Source: Aeromicrobium ginsengisoli
GTDB taxonomy: Bacteria; Actinomycetota; Actinomycetes; Propionibacteriales; Nocardioidaceae
Assembly (NCBI RefSeq): GCF_004134905.2
Contig: NZ_SDPQ02000003.1
Location: 992,001-1,056,000 of the forward strand
Direction of reading: 5' to 3'
DNA: 64,000 nt
The notes below the pieces were generated by a model that was given only the letters and a program-made list of their open reading frames with translations, was not told the DNA's origin and did not search any database. Below, piece after piece: positions 37,250 through 46,175 of the stretch. Within the stretch, counting starts at the first letter, position 1, and every line of letters starts with the position of its first letter. A program made the position numbers and the translations under genes.

Positions 37250-37944
37250 GGCGTCGCCACGCTTCGCCGGTAGTGGTCGACCGCGGCGGCGGGCTCACCG
37301 TCGAACGCGATGGCGCCGTCCTCGATCACCAGCACGCGTTCGCAGCGCAGCGCCAGATCCAGGTCGTGGGTGACCAGCACGAGCTGCTGCTCCAGGGCGA
37401 ACAGGCGGTCGGCGACGATGACGCTGTTGCGCAGGTCGAGCAGCGTGGTCGGCTCGTCGGCCACGACGATCGACGGCTCGGTCGCCAGGACGCCGGCCAG
37501 GGCGAGCAGCTGCTGCTGCCCCCCGGAGAGGGCGTGGACGCTGGTGGCGGCCAGATGGGCCAACCCGTACGAGTCGAGGATCGACAGGACGCGCTGCTGG
37601 CGCTCGTGCTTGTCGGGAACGAGGCGGCGCAATGAAAGGGCGATGTCCTCGGCGACGGTCGGCATCACGAGCTGGGCTGCCGGTTGGGTGAACACGAACC
37701 CGACCCGGCGGCGTACGGCCGGGCCCTCGTCACTGACGTCGAGGCCGTCGACCGTCACGACGCCCGAGGACGCGGACACGAGCCCGTTGATCAGTCTCGC
37801 GAGCGTCGACTTGCCCGACCCGTTGCCACCGATCAGGGCCACGCGACGCTCGGTGAGCTCGGCCGACACGTGGCGCAGGATGACGACGTCGCCGCCGGCC
37901 GCCTCGGCGGTGACGGTGACGTCGTCGAACGAGATGCCGGCCAC
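37246..37944 (-). CDS. bioM: Energy-coupling factor transporter ATPase (BioM-like EcfA)
   Basis: 232 residues, complete ABC ATPase: Walker A GGNGSGKST (about 39-47), Q-loop region FTQPAAQL, signature LSGGQQQLLALAG, Walker B SIVVADEPTTLLD and a terminal switch His in LVTHDLDL. It powers biotin uptake together with EcfT and BioY encoded on either side. It begins 9 bp after the bioY stop and overlaps ecfT by 4 nt. Confidence 0.93.
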   Translation of the reverse strand: MAGISFDDVTVTAEAAGGDVVILRHVSAELTERRVALIGGNGSGKSTLARLINGLVSASSGVVTVDGLDVSDEGPAVRRRVGFVFTQPAAQLVMPTVAEDIALSLRRLVPDKHERQQRVLSILDSYGLAHLAATSVHALSGGQQQLLALAGVLATEPSIVVADEPTTLLDLRNSVIVADRLFALEQQLVLVTHDLDLALRCERVLVIEDGAIAFDGEPAAAVDHYRRSVATP

Positions 37945-37953
37945 GGCCGAAGG

Positions 37954-38544
37954 CTACCGACCCCGGGTCAGGAGCGCGGGGAACGCGCGGTGCACGGCCG
38001 CGGCCACGACGGCCGCCGCAGCGAGCTTGGCGAGGTCGGCGGGGACGTACGCGAACGAGCTCTTGATCGTGGCCCAGAGCGGGGTGTCGGCGTACAGGGA
38101 GATGCCGGTCGCGCCGACCAGCCAGACCACGGTCTCGGCCACGAGGCCGCCGACCACCACGACGCCCGCCGTGATCGCGACGTTGCGGCGATGTGCGCGC
38201 TCGACCGCCAGCCCGACGATCAGCGCGGCGAAGGGGAACGCGAAGAGATAGCCGCCGGTGACGCCACTGAACTGCGCGATTCCGGAGCTGCCGCCGGCGA
38301 AGATCGGCAGGCCCGCCGCGCCCACGACGAGATAGAGCACCACGGTGAAGAAGCCGCGCTTGGCGCCGAGCACGGCGCCGGCGAGGAAGATGCCGAACAG
38401 CTGCAGGGTCACGGGCACGCCGTTGACGCCGAACGGGAGGGCTGCCGACACCGCACACACCGCGATCAGGGCGGCGAACGTGGCGATGAGGGCGAGGTCG
38501 GTGGTCGAGACGGTCGTGGCGCGCGACGAATCGGTGCTGGTCAT
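37954..38544 (-). CDS. bioY: Biotin transporter substrate-binding component BioY
   Basis: 196 residues with six predicted membrane helices. The BioY signature is clear: LPFGVNGVPVTLQLFGIFLAGAVLGAKRG in the first third, then GLPIFAGGSSGI and TGGYLFAFPFAALIVG. It captures biotin in the membrane. The ATG has AGGAGACCC directly ahead. The operon is divergent from a TetR gene, with two overlapping BioQ-type boxes between them. Confidence 0.95.
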   Translation of the reverse strand: MTSTDSSRATTVSTTDLALIATFAALIAVCAVSAALPFGVNGVPVTLQLFGIFLAGAVLGAKRGFFTVVLYLVVGAAGLPIFAGGSSGIAQFSGVTGGYLFAFPFAALIVGLAVERAHRRNVAITAGVVVVGGLVAETVVWLVGATGISLYADTPLWATIKSSFAYVPADLAKLAAAAVVAAAVHRAFPALLTRGR

Positions 38545-38562
38545 GGGTCTCCTGAGGACGTA

Positions 38563-38594
38563 CCTGAACGATGCTCAGGTGAACGGCGTTCAGG
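38563..38594. promoter_or_regulatory. Two BioQ-type operators between bioY and the TetR gene
   Basis: Box 1 (38563-38579) is CCTGAAC-GAT-GCTCAGG with one mismatch between arms; box 2 (38578-38594) is GGTGAAC-GGC-GTTCAGG with a perfect TGAAC-N3-GTTCA core. Their centres are 15 bp apart, allowing two dimers side by side. A TATAGG hexamer (38601-38606) just beyond is the likely -10 of the regulator gene, implying autoregulation. Confidence 0.8.
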
Positions 38595-38639
38595 CTAGCG
38601 TATAGGCTGGTGAGACCGTCCATTCGACCCGGAGGCCAC

Positions 38640-39212
38640 GTGCGCTATCACCGTTCCGACATCGTCGAACGTGCGGTCGGAATTCTCGACATGTACGGTC
38701 TGCCCGACATGTCGATGCGGCGGATCGCCTCCGAGCTGGGGCTGCAGCCGAGCGCGCTCTACCACCACTTCGCCAACAAGCAGGTGCTGCTGGCGGCGGT
38801 CGCTGACGAGCTGCTGGTGCGCGGCGCGCGACCCGTGCCGACGGATGAGCCGTGGGACGTGCAGGTTGTCGCGGTCAGCCGCGAGCTGCGCGACGGGATG
38901 CTCGCCTACCGCGACGGCGCCGAGCTGATCGCGACGGTCCACGCATTCGGGCTCGGGGCGGTGTCGCTCAACAGCCGGCTGGCCGGCGCGATCTCCGCGG
39001 GCGGCTTCGACGACGCGTTCGCGCGGTCTGCTGCCACGACGATCCTCTACTTCGTGTTCGGCCACGTCTCGGACGAGCAGACCCACCTGCAGGCCAACAG
39101 TGTCGGCGCGATCGACGACGAGCCGCTCGATCGCGCGGGCGCCGACTCGTTCGAGCTCGGTCTCACCCTGATCCTCGACGGCATCCGCCAGCGTCAGGGC
39201 GTCGAGGCCTGA
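38640..39212 (+). CDS. bioQ: TetR-family repressor, probable BioQ
   Basis: 190 residues from GTG 38640 with GGAGG just upstream; a GTG at 38610 is in frame but lies at the predicted transcription start. N-terminal HTH: VERAVGILDMYGLPDMSMRRIASELGLQPSALYHHFANKQVLLAAV has the TetR recognition-helix pattern. The C-terminal helical domain is uncharacteristic. Its position opposite bioY with matching palindromes, and the same palindrome at bioB, identify it as the likely biotin repressor; BioQ of Corynebacterium is also a TetR protein in this context. Confidence 0.85.
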   Translation: MRYHRSDIVERAVGILDMYGLPDMSMRRIASELGLQPSALYHHFANKQVLLAAVADELLVRGARPVPTDEPWDVQVVAVSRELRDGMLAYRDGAELIATVHAFGLGAVSLNSRLAGAISAGGFDDAFARSAATTILYFVFGHVSDEQTHLQANSVGAIDDEPLDRAGADSFELGLTLILDGIRQRQGVEA

Positions 39213-39219
39213 GCGCAGC

Positions 39220-39762
39220 TCAGACCGGCAGGTCGCGGATCCGTCGCGCGGGCGTGCCGGCATAGAACCCGTTGGGCTCGCAGTCGCCGGTGACGACCGA
39301 GCCGGCGCCGATGATGCAGCCCTCGCCGATCGTGACGCCGGGCTGCACGATGACGTTCACCCCGATCCAGGTGCCGTCACCGATCGTGATGGGCAAGGAC
39401 TTCGCCGGACCCATGCGCCGGGTCGACGGGCCCACGTCGTGCGTCGTGGTGATGAGCTGTGAGAAGAAGCCGATGCCACAGTCGCGGCCGATCGTGATGC
39501 GCGCGGCGGACTCGAAGAACACGCACCAGTTGATGACGGTCCGCTCGCCGATCGAGACGTTGGGGCTGCTGAACACGAACCGCGGATGGATCTCCTTGGT
39601 CTTCGTGTCGACGCCCCAGGCCCGCAGGATGATGCGGCGGATCGAGCGGGGCATCAGCTGGGCCGCGACCACCGAGTTGATGAACGCCCGGGCGGCAACT
39701 CGGAGCACGGTCTTCACGGCCCAGAGACTATCAACGGCGCTGGCGGTGAATGACGTGCCCAT
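39220..39762 (-). CDS. Left-handed beta-helix (hexapeptide) acyltransferase
   Basis: 180 residues, probably from ATG 39762, although starts nearer 39717 are possible and no strong ribosome site is seen. The C-terminal two-thirds are hexapeptide repeats: [54 protein letters not shown]. The catalytic His is in TTTHDVGP, followed by [10 protein letters not shown]. This is the maltose/galactoside O-acetyltransferase type. Position at the edge of the polysaccharide locus suggests sugar O-acetylation. Confidence 0.85.
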   Translation of the reverse strand: MGTSFTASAVDSLWAVKTVLRVAARAFINSVVAAQLMPRSIRRIILRAWGVDTKTKEIHPRFVFSSPNVSIGERTVINWCVFFESAARITIGRDCGIGFFSQLITTTHDVGPSTRRMGPAKSLPITIGDGTWIGVNVIVQPGVTIGEGCIIGAGSVVTGDCEPNGFYAGTPARRIRDLPV

Positions 39763-39872
39763 CACGCCGGATCGCTCTCGTACGGCGTCGGCGCTCCCCT
39801 ATGCTGGTCCGAGCGAGAAGCCCCGAGGCTTGTCGCCCACCACGAGACTCTCCCACGACATCAAGGCAGGTC

Positions 39873-40859
39873 ATGAAGCGCGCGTTCATCACCGGTATCA
39901 CCGGCCAGGACGGTTCCTATCTCGCCGAGCTGCTGTTGTCCAAGGGCTATGACGTCCACGGCCTCGTACGCCGCTCGTCGTCGTTCAACCGCGGCCGCAT
40001 CGACCCGATCTGGCAGAACGATCCCGTAGCGGCCGAGCGACTGCACCTGCACTACGGCGACATGACCGACGGGGTCAGCCTGGTCAACCTCATCCGGGAG
40101 ATCCGCCCCGACGAGGTCTACAACCTGGCTGCCCAGAGTCACGTCAAGGTGTCGTTCGAGATGCCCGAATACACCGCGTCAGCCGACGGGATCGGCACGA
40201 TCCGCCTGCTCGAGGCGATCCGTGCGGCCAAGCTCGAGACCAAGTTCTACCAGGCCTCGACGTCGGAGATGTTCGGCGCGACGCCGCCGCCGCAGAACGA
40301 GGACACCAAGTTCTACCCCCGCTCGCCCTACGGAGCGGCCAAGCTCTACGCGCACTGGGTCACGGTCAACTACCGCGAGGCCTACGACATGTTCACGGTG
40401 TCGGGCATCTTGTTCAACCACGAGTCACCCCGACGCGGCGAGACGTTCGTGACCCGCAAGATCACCCGGGCCGTGGCGCGCATCCAGGCCGGCACCCAGA
40501 AGGATCTCGTGCTCGGCAACATCGACTCGATCCGTGACTGGGGCTACGCCAAGGAGTACGTCGAGGGCATGTGGCGCATGCTGCAGCACGACGAGCCCAC
40601 GGACTTCGTGCTGGCCACTGGCACCGGTACGACCGTGCGTGAGTTCTGCGAGCTCGCGTTCTCCCACGTCGGTCTCGACTGGCGCGACTACGTCACCCAC
40701 GACGAGCGCTACGAACGGCCGACCGAGGTGGACGCGCTCCTCGGTGATCCGTCCAAGGCTAACGACCTGCTGGGCTGGAAGGCCGCCACCGGAACCGCCG
40801 AGCTCGCCCGGCTCATGGTCGACGCGGACATCGCGTTGCTGGGCTCGTCCGACAGTTGA
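39873..40859 (+). CDS. gmd: GDP-mannose 4,6-dehydratase
   Basis: 328 residues. NADP-binding [20 protein letters not shown]; active-site Thr-Ser-Glu in [10 protein letters not shown]; Tyr and Lys in [12 protein letters not shown]; and the tetramer/substrate block [23 protein letters not shown] are all Gmd-specific. It converts GDP-D-mannose to GDP-4-keto-6-deoxy-D-mannose, precursor of GDP-fucose, rhamnose and related sugars. The start ATG 39873 fits the conserved N-terminus (MKRAFITG). It overlaps a second Gmd-family gene. Confidence 0.95.
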   Translation: MKRAFITGITGQDGSYLAELLLSKGYDVHGLVRRSSSFNRGRIDPIWQNDPVAAERLHLHYGDMTDGVSLVNLIREIRPDEVYNLAAQSHVKVSFEMPEYTASADGIGTIRLLEAIRAAKLETKFYQASTSEMFGATPPPQNEDTKFYPRSPYGAAKLYAHWVTVNYREAYDMFTVSGILFNHESPRRGETFVTRKITRAVARIQAGTQKDLVLGNIDSIRDWGYAKEYVEGMWRMLQHDEPTDFVLATGTGTTVREFCELAFSHVGLDWRDYVTHDERYERPTEVDALLGDPSKANDLLGWKAATGTAELARLMVDADIALLGSSDS

Positions 40860-41866
40860 TGGCGCCGACGGCGCTGGTCACCGGCGCCGGGGGACAGGAC
40901 GGCGTCCTGCTCGCCCGTCACCTGCTGGCCCAGGGCTACCGCGTCGTCGGCACGGTGCAGCCCGGGGCGGTCGCACCGCTGAACGCCTACCTCGTGGACG
41001 TCGATGTCGTCGAGCACGACGTCCGCGACCAGGCCGGCTTCGAGCAGTTGCTGGAGCAGCACCGGCCCGACGAGATCTACAACCTCGCCGGGTTCACGTC
41101 GGTGGCGGCGAGCTGGTCGCAGGCCGAGCTGGTCGCGGACGTCAACGCCGTGGCAGTGGAACGCATGCTCGACTCGGTGATCCGGTTCGGCGCGGGAGGC
41201 AAGGTCCCGAGGTTCTTCCAGGCCTCGAGCTCTGAGGTCTACGGGCCGTCGGCGACCAACCCCCAGGACGAGTCGACGCCGCACGCTCCCCGCAATCCGT
41301 ACGCGGAGTCCAAGAGTCGGGCCCAGGCCGCGGTCACGCAGCGGCGTGACCACGACGGCCTCTTCGCCAGCGTCGGGATCCTCTACAACCACGAGAGCCA
41401 GCTCCGGGGCGCCGGCTTCGTGACCCGCAAGATCACGCGCGCCGCTGCGGAGATCGCCGAGGGCCGCCGCGACTCGGTCGTGCTCGGCAACCTGACGGTG
41501 TCGCGCGACTGGGGAGCCGCGCGCGACTACGTCGTCGCGATGCATCGTGCCCTGCAGCACGACGAGCCGCAGGACTACGTCATCGCGACCGGGCAGCTGC
41601 ACTCGCTCGGGGACCTGCTCGAGGTGGCGTTCGAGGCGGCCGGCGTGGCGGATCCGTGGTCGTACGTCGAGCAGGACCCCGCACTCCTCAGGTCCGCGGA
41701 CTCACCGGGCCTCGCGGGCGACGCGCGGCGTGCGGAGAAGCTGCTGGGCTGGTCGCCGACGACGTCGTTCGCCCAGGTGATCCAGGAGATGGTCGAGGTC
41801 GACCGCAGGCGGGTGCGAAGCGGCGTCGAGGAGGACGTCACCTACCTCTCGCAGCCCACCGCCTGA
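40859..41866 (+). CDS. Second Gmd-family NAD(P)-dependent dehydratase/epimerase
   Basis: 335 residues, ATG overlapping the gmd stop (TGATG). It shares the Gmd-type cofactor loop TGAGGQDGVLLARHLLAQGY, ASSSEVYG active site, NPYAESKSRAQ (Tyr/Lys) and [21 protein letters not shown], but is well diverged. It does not look like the usual RMD or fucose synthase (WcaG) partner. It may further process the 4-keto-6-deoxy intermediate or act on another nucleotide sugar. Convergent with the next glycosyltransferase gene, whose stop abuts. Confidence 0.85.
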   Translation: MAPTALVTGAGGQDGVLLARHLLAQGYRVVGTVQPGAVAPLNAYLVDVDVVEHDVRDQAGFEQLLEQHRPDEIYNLAGFTSVAASWSQAELVADVNAVAVERMLDSVIRFGAGGKVPRFFQASSSEVYGPSATNPQDESTPHAPRNPYAESKSRAQAAVTQRRDHDGLFASVGILYNHESQLRGAGFVTRKITRAAAEIAEGRRDSVVLGNLTVSRDWGAARDYVVAMHRALQHDEPQDYVIATGQLHSLGDLLEVAFEAAGVADPWSYVEQDPALLRSADSPGLAGDARRAEKLLGWSPTTSFAQVIQEMVEVDRRRVRSGVEEDVTYLSQPTA

Positions 41867-43093
41867 TCAGACCGTCGAGCTGGACCGCGCCGCGGTGACG
41901 TCGGTGAGGATCGTCTCGAACTCCGCGGCGACCTTGTCGACGTCGAACTTCTGCTCGGCGACCTCGCGGGAGCGCTTGCCGATCGTGGCGACCAGCTCGG
42001 GATCGGCCTCAAGCGTCACGAGCCACTCGACGGAGGCCAGGGCGCCGGCCGTCGACGGCAGACCGACGTGTCCACCCGTGGCGACGATGTCGGCGGCGGC
42101 CGGGTTGTCGGCCGGCATGAGTCCGAGGATCGGCCGGCCGGCCGCCATGTAGGACAGCACCTTGCTGGGGATCGAGAACTTCGTGGCGTCCGGCTCGAGC
42201 AGCGCGACGAGGACGTCGGCCGTGCCCAGCACGTTCGGCAGATCGGCAGCCGGCTGGAACGGCAGGACCCGCACCGGCAGCTTCTCGTCGCGGGCGATCG
42301 TCGCCAGGTCGTCGGCAGCCTCGCCCTCGGAGATCACCGCGATCTCGGCGTCGATGCCCTTGGAACGCACCGTCGTCAGCAGGTCGATCAGGAGCCGGGG
42401 GTTGTGCTTGCGGCCGAGCGTGCCGGCATAGACGAGCCGAAGCTCGGTGCCGGCATCGAACAGGTCGGCCGTACGCGCGTTGTCGCGCTCGACCGGATAG
42501 ATCTTGTCGAGCGGCGCCCAGTTGGGGATCACCGACACGTGGTCCGTCGGGACGTTCCAGTCGCGGTAGACGCCCTCGAACGCATCACCGATCGCGACGA
42601 CGTGAGCCGCCCGCCGGGCGCAACGTGCCTCCAGCCCCACGAGCACCTTGCCACCGAGCCACGCCAGCGGGCGTGGCAGCTTGCGGCGCAGCTCGTCAGC
42701 GAGAGCGAAGCTGTAGATGTCCTGGTGCCACAGCACCCACGCCAGCTTGCGGCGCTTGGCGTGGCGGGAGAAGAGGAACAGCGTGATCAGAGGCAGGTTG
42801 CACGCAATGACGACATCGGGAGACCACGAGCGCAGCTGCGCGATCCACTCGTGGGCGTACGCCCGCTCCCAGCGGAGCCGGGAGAACGGCGCGTACTTCT
42901 TGAACGGCAGGTCGAGCTTGATCGAGCTGAACGTCAGCGAGTCCGGGTCGTCGTCCTGGTGCTCCAGGTGACCCTTGCCGCTGACGTACTGCTCCGCCGA
43001 GACGTGCTCCACGGTGTGCCCGCGTCCGGCGAGCTTGCGCGACAGCTCGGCCTGGAACGGGTGGCCGGAGAAGTCGTGGACGATGACCTCCAT
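41867..43093 (-). CDS. GT4-type glycosyltransferase
   Basis: 408 residues, GT-B fold. The N-terminal acceptor domain begins MEVIVHDFSGHPFQAELSRKLAGRGH. The C-terminal nucleotide-sugar domain has LRLVYAGTLGRKHNPRLLIDLL, then LPFQPAADLPNVLGTADVLVALL and the E/S-rich FSIPSKVLSYMAAGRPILG. This resembles family 4 transferases such as WbuB. Cytoplasmic face of the membrane. It ends the GME-like to GT4 transcription unit on the minus strand. Confidence 0.9.
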   Translation of the reverse strand: MEVIVHDFSGHPFQAELSRKLAGRGHTVEHVSAEQYVSGKGHLEHQDDDPDSLTFSSIKLDLPFKKYAPFSRLRWERAYAHEWIAQLRSWSPDVVIACNLPLITLFLFSRHAKRRKLAWVLWHQDIYSFALADELRRKLPRPLAWLGGKVLVGLEARCARRAAHVVAIGDAFEGVYRDWNVPTDHVSVIPNWAPLDKIYPVERDNARTADLFDAGTELRLVYAGTLGRKHNPRLLIDLLTTVRSKGIDAEIAVISEGEAADDLATIARDEKLPVRVLPFQPAADLPNVLGTADVLVALLEPDATKFSIPSKVLSYMAAGRPILGLMPADNPAAADIVATGGHVGLPSTAGALASVEWLVTLEADPELVATIGKRSREVAEQKFDVDKVAAEFETILTDVTAARSSSTV

Positions 43094-43101
43094 CGCCGGG
43101 T

Positions 43102-44067
43102 CTAGCCTCGGGACTTGAGCTGGTCGTAGATCCAGCTGTAGGTCTTCTCCAGCCCGTCACGCAGCGAGATCGACGGCTCCCAGCCGTAGATCTCGTGGAA
43201 CATCGTGTTGTCGGAGTTGCGGCCGCGTACGCCCTGGGGCGCCGAGAGGTCGTGGTTCTTGGTCACCGTGATGCCGGCGATGTCCTCGAGGATGCCGATC
43301 ATCTGGTTGATCGTCACGAGCTCGGAGGAGCCGAGGTTCACCGGCTCGACGTTGTCGCCCGCGAGGATCTCCTGCGAGCCACGGACGCAGTCGTCGATGT
43401 ACATGAAGCTGCGGCTCTGCTCGCCGTCGCCCCAGACCTCGATCGTGTGGTCACCGCTGAGCTTGGCCTGCGCGATCTTGCGCGACAGCGCGGCGGGAGC
43501 CTTCTCGCGGCCACCCTCGAACGTACCCTCGGGGCCGTAGACGTTGTGGTAGCGGGCGATGCGGGTCTCGATGCCGAAGTCCTCGCGGAAGTGGCGGGCC
43601 ATGCGCTCGCTGAAGAGCTTCTCCCAGCCGTAGCCGTCCTCGGGGTCGGCCGGGTAGGCGTCGGACTCCTTGAGGGCCGTCACGTTGGGGTCGGTCTGCT
43701 TGTCGCCGGCGTAGACGCAGGCCGAGCTGCTGTAGAAGTAGCGCTGCGTGCCCGCGTCGCGGGCGGCGACCAGCACGTTGGTGCTCGTGAGCACCGACAG
43801 CATGCACTCGGCCTTGTTGTTCTCGATGAAGCCCATGCCGCCCATGTCGGCCGCGAGGTTGTAGATCTCCTCGGTGCCGACGGCGATCTTGTGCGCGTCG
43901 CCCATGTCGGCGCAGTCGGCGACGACGTTCTCCGCGTCGGCGTGGACCTGGTACCACTCGTCCTGGGGCTTGATGTCCACGGCGCGGACGTCCTTGCCCT
44001 GGTTGAGGAGGTCGGCAACCAGGTGCCCACCGATAAATCCTCCAGCTCCGGTCACGAGTACCGTCAT
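43102..44067 (-). CDS. GDP-mannose 3,5-epimerase-like NAD-dependent epimerase
   Basis: 321 residues. NAD loop VTGAGGFIGGHLVADLL; GME-typical NLAADMGGMGFIENN; catalytic Ser-x-Cys region YFYSSSACVYAGD; ESDAYPADPEDGYGWEKL with Tyr/Lys; HNVYGPEGTFEGGREKAPAA and WGDGEQSRSFMYIDDCV. These match plant-type GDP-mannose 3,5-epimerase, which makes GDP-L-galactose and GDP-L-gulose. With Gmd next door the locus seems to draw on GDP-mannose for two products. Followed 8 bp later by a GT4 gene. Confidence 0.88.
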   Translation of the reverse strand: MTVLVTGAGGFIGGHLVADLLNQGKDVRAVDIKPQDEWYQVHADAENVVADCADMGDAHKIAVGTEEIYNLAADMGGMGFIENNKAECMLSVLTSTNVLVAARDAGTQRYFYSSSACVYAGDKQTDPNVTALKESDAYPADPEDGYGWEKLFSERMARHFREDFGIETRIARYHNVYGPEGTFEGGREKAPAALSRKIAQAKLSGDHTIEVWGDGEQSRSFMYIDDCVRGSQEILAGDNVEPVNLGSSELVTINQMIGILEDIAGITVTKNHDLSAPQGVRGRNSDNTMFHEIYGWEPSISLRDGLEKTYSWIYDQLKSRG

Positions 44068-44332
44068 CGTCCGCAGACCTCCGCATGTGTGTTGGTGATG
44101 TCGCCCATTGGATCACGAGCGCGAACCGTGAGTCACAACGACCGCTCGCAACAGAAGTTCCGTCGCGCACGCGGTCGAGGCTCCTCATCGTACTGGCGTC
44201 GTCGCGCTGGTGAGACGACTTTCAGGCGTGTTCGCCCATCGGTGGCCTCGCCTGTTGTGGGATGCTGGCGCTGTCACCATCCACGGCACGATCCGGGTGG
44301 TGACCTGTCGATCCCTGTGATGAGGAGCTGTG
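44068..44332. other. Divergent intergenic region
   Basis: 265 bp between the GME-like gene and a methyltransferase gene. I see no convincing coding frame, terminator or repeat. The last 15 bp carry GAGGAG for the methyltransferase; promoters for both directions must lie here but none is clear. Confidence 0.5.
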
Positions 44333-45106
44333 GTGTCCGAGGAGTCGTTCGTTCCGAACCCCACTCTCGAGCGTCTGTACCCCGAGGCCGCGGTGGGCGG
44401 TTTTTCGCGGGTGGACGGTCAGATCGAGTTCTACACGCGCATCAACGCGCTGGTCGACGAGAAGAGCCACGTGCTCGACTTCGGCGCCGGCCGCGGCCTG
44501 TGGGCGGTCGAGCCGATGCCGGAGATGTCCCGCCGGCTCCGCCGGCTCAAGGGGCGGGTCGCCCGGGTGGTCGGCACCGACGTCGACGCCGCGGTTGCGA
44601 CCAACGACACACTCGACGAGTCCCACGTCGTGCCGATCGGTGAGCCGCTGCCCTTCGCCGACGAGACGTTCGACCTGGTGATCGCGGACTACGTGCTGGA
44701 GCACGTCGACGCCGGCGACGCGCAGGATGTCGCCGACGAGATCATGCGCGTCCTCAAGCCCGGCGGCTGGCTCGCCGCCCGCACGCCCAACAAGTGGGGT
44801 ACGACCGGCATCGGCGCGCGCATCGTTCCCAACCGGCTGCACGTGCGCATGCTCAAGCGGCTCCAGCCCGATCGCAAGCCGGAGGACGTCTTCCCGGTCC
44901 GCTACCAGATGAACACCCGCAAGCACCTGCGCCGGCTGTTCGCCCGGCACCACCCCTACGTCTACGGGCACACCAGCGAGCCGGCCTACTTCGGGAAGTC
45001 GGTCGCGGCGTGGCGGCTGGCCGCGACGTTTGCCCGCCTGACCCCGCCGGGCCTCGCGCCGACCCTCATGGTGTTCGTGCAGAAGAGCGGCGCGGCCGCG
45101 GGGTGA
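44333..45106 (+). CDS. Class I SAM-dependent methyltransferase
   Basis: 257 residues from the second of two adjacent GTG codons (GAGGAG is better spaced for 44333). SAM motif I is VLDFGAGRGLWAV, the acidic motif II region GTDVDAA, and PFADETFDLVIADYVLEHVD and VLKPGGWLAARTPN are the usual Methyltransf_11 blocks. Acceptor unknown, probably a sugar or lipid-linked glycan given the neighbours. It overlaps the next glycosyltransferase gene by 4 nt (GTGA). Confidence 0.88.
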   Translation: MSEESFVPNPTLERLYPEAAVGGFSRVDGQIEFYTRINALVDEKSHVLDFGAGRGLWAVEPMPEMSRRLRRLKGRVARVVGTDVDAAVATNDTLDESHVVPIGEPLPFADETFDLVIADYVLEHVDAGDAQDVADEIMRVLKPGGWLAARTPNKWGTTGIGARIVPNRLHVRMLKRLQPDRKPEDVFPVRYQMNTRKHLRRLFARHHPYVYGHTSEPAYFGKSVAAWRLAATFARLTPPGLAPTLMVFVQKSGAAAG

Positions 45107-46173
45107 GGATCGTCGTCGACGCGATGTGCGCCGAGTTCGGCGGCATCCGTACGTACGTGGAACATCTCCTCGGCCGATGGCACGAGGTCCACCCCGAGGA
45201 CGAGCTGCACGTGCTGGTGCCCGAGGGCATGAGCCTGCCGACTGCGGGGCATGTCCGTCACGAGCTGCGGGTCCGCCGTCCGCGCGAGATCGGCCGGCCC
45301 TGGGCGCAGACCGCGACGATGCGTCGGCTGGCGCGCCGGGTCGGCGCCGATGCCGTCATCGCGACGGCGCCCACGACGACCGTCATCCGCCCCGGCGCCC
45401 CGATGGCCGTCGTGATCCTGGACCTGCGCCACGAGCTGCGGCCCGAGCAGTTCAGCCGCCGCACCAAGATCCTGCGGAAGATCTCATACGGACGCACGTA
45501 CCGCCTCGCCGATCACTTCCTGTCGATCTCGCAGCGCAGCCTCGACGACCTCCACGAGCTGCACCCGCGCCTCCGTGACGTCCCGGCGACCGTGACCTAC
45601 CTCGGCGCCGATCACGTCAGGGCCTGGCCCCGAGCCGACTCGGTCGGACCGGCGGTGACGTTCGCGCACCACACCAACAAGAACCCCGACCTCGTGCTCG
45701 ACGGCTGGCGGAGCCTGGTCGACCGCGGTGGCGAGGTGCCACCGCTGCTCATGCTGGGCGTCGGGAGTCACCGCGACGCCCTGGCAGAAGCCATCGCGCG
45801 GCGCGGCCTCGGCGATCACGTACGCCTCGCGCCGTTCCTGCCCGACGACGAGTTCCAGCGCGTCATGGCCGCGGCGCAGCTGGTCGTGTTCCCGTCGGAC
45901 TTCGAGGGTTTCGGCCTGCCGGTCGTCGAGGCGATGCAGCTGGGCACCCCGGTCGTGATCGGCCCCGAAAGGGCGACGACCGAGATCGCCGGCGGTCACG
46001 CATACGTGATGCGCGACTGGACTGCGGAGGCTCTGGCCGACGCCGTCGAGGCAGCCGGCCGGCAGACGCCGGAGCAGCGAGAGGCCGCACGGCAGCACGG
46101 CAACGCGTTCACGTGGGACCGCACGGTCGCCCAGACCCGCGCGGCCCTCGCCGCGATGGCGGGCCGGGCCTGA
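45103..46173 (+). CDS. GT1/GT4-type glycosyltransferase
   Basis: 356 residues from a GTG start. The N-terminus VRIVVDAMCAEFGGIRTYVEHLL has the acceptor-domain G-G-I motif. The C-terminal Glycos_transf_1 domain shows VTFAHHTNKNPDLVLDGW, LAPFLPDDEFQRVMAAAQLVVFPSDFEGFGLPVVEAM with the E-x7-E element, and a variable tail. It adds a sugar to a lipid-linked or polymer acceptor at the membrane. Coupled to the methyltransferase gene by a 4-nt overlap; convergent with the next methyltransferase, with 2 bp between them. Confidence 0.9.
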   Translation: MRIVVDAMCAEFGGIRTYVEHLLGRWHEVHPEDELHVLVPEGMSLPTAGHVRHELRVRRPREIGRPWAQTATMRRLARRVGADAVIATAPTTTVIRPGAPMAVVILDLRHELRPEQFSRRTKILRKISYGRTYRLADHFLSISQRSLDDLHELHPRLRDVPATVTYLGADHVRAWPRADSVGPAVTFAHHTNKNPDLVLDGWRSLVDRGGEVPPLLMLGVGSHRDALAEAIARRGLGDHVRLAPFLPDDEFQRVMAAAQLVVFPSDFEGFGLPVVEAMQLGTPVVIGPERATTEIAGGHAYVMRDWTAEALADAVEAAGRQTPEQREAARQHGNAFTWDRTVAQTRAALAAMAGRA

Positions 46174-46175
46174 CC

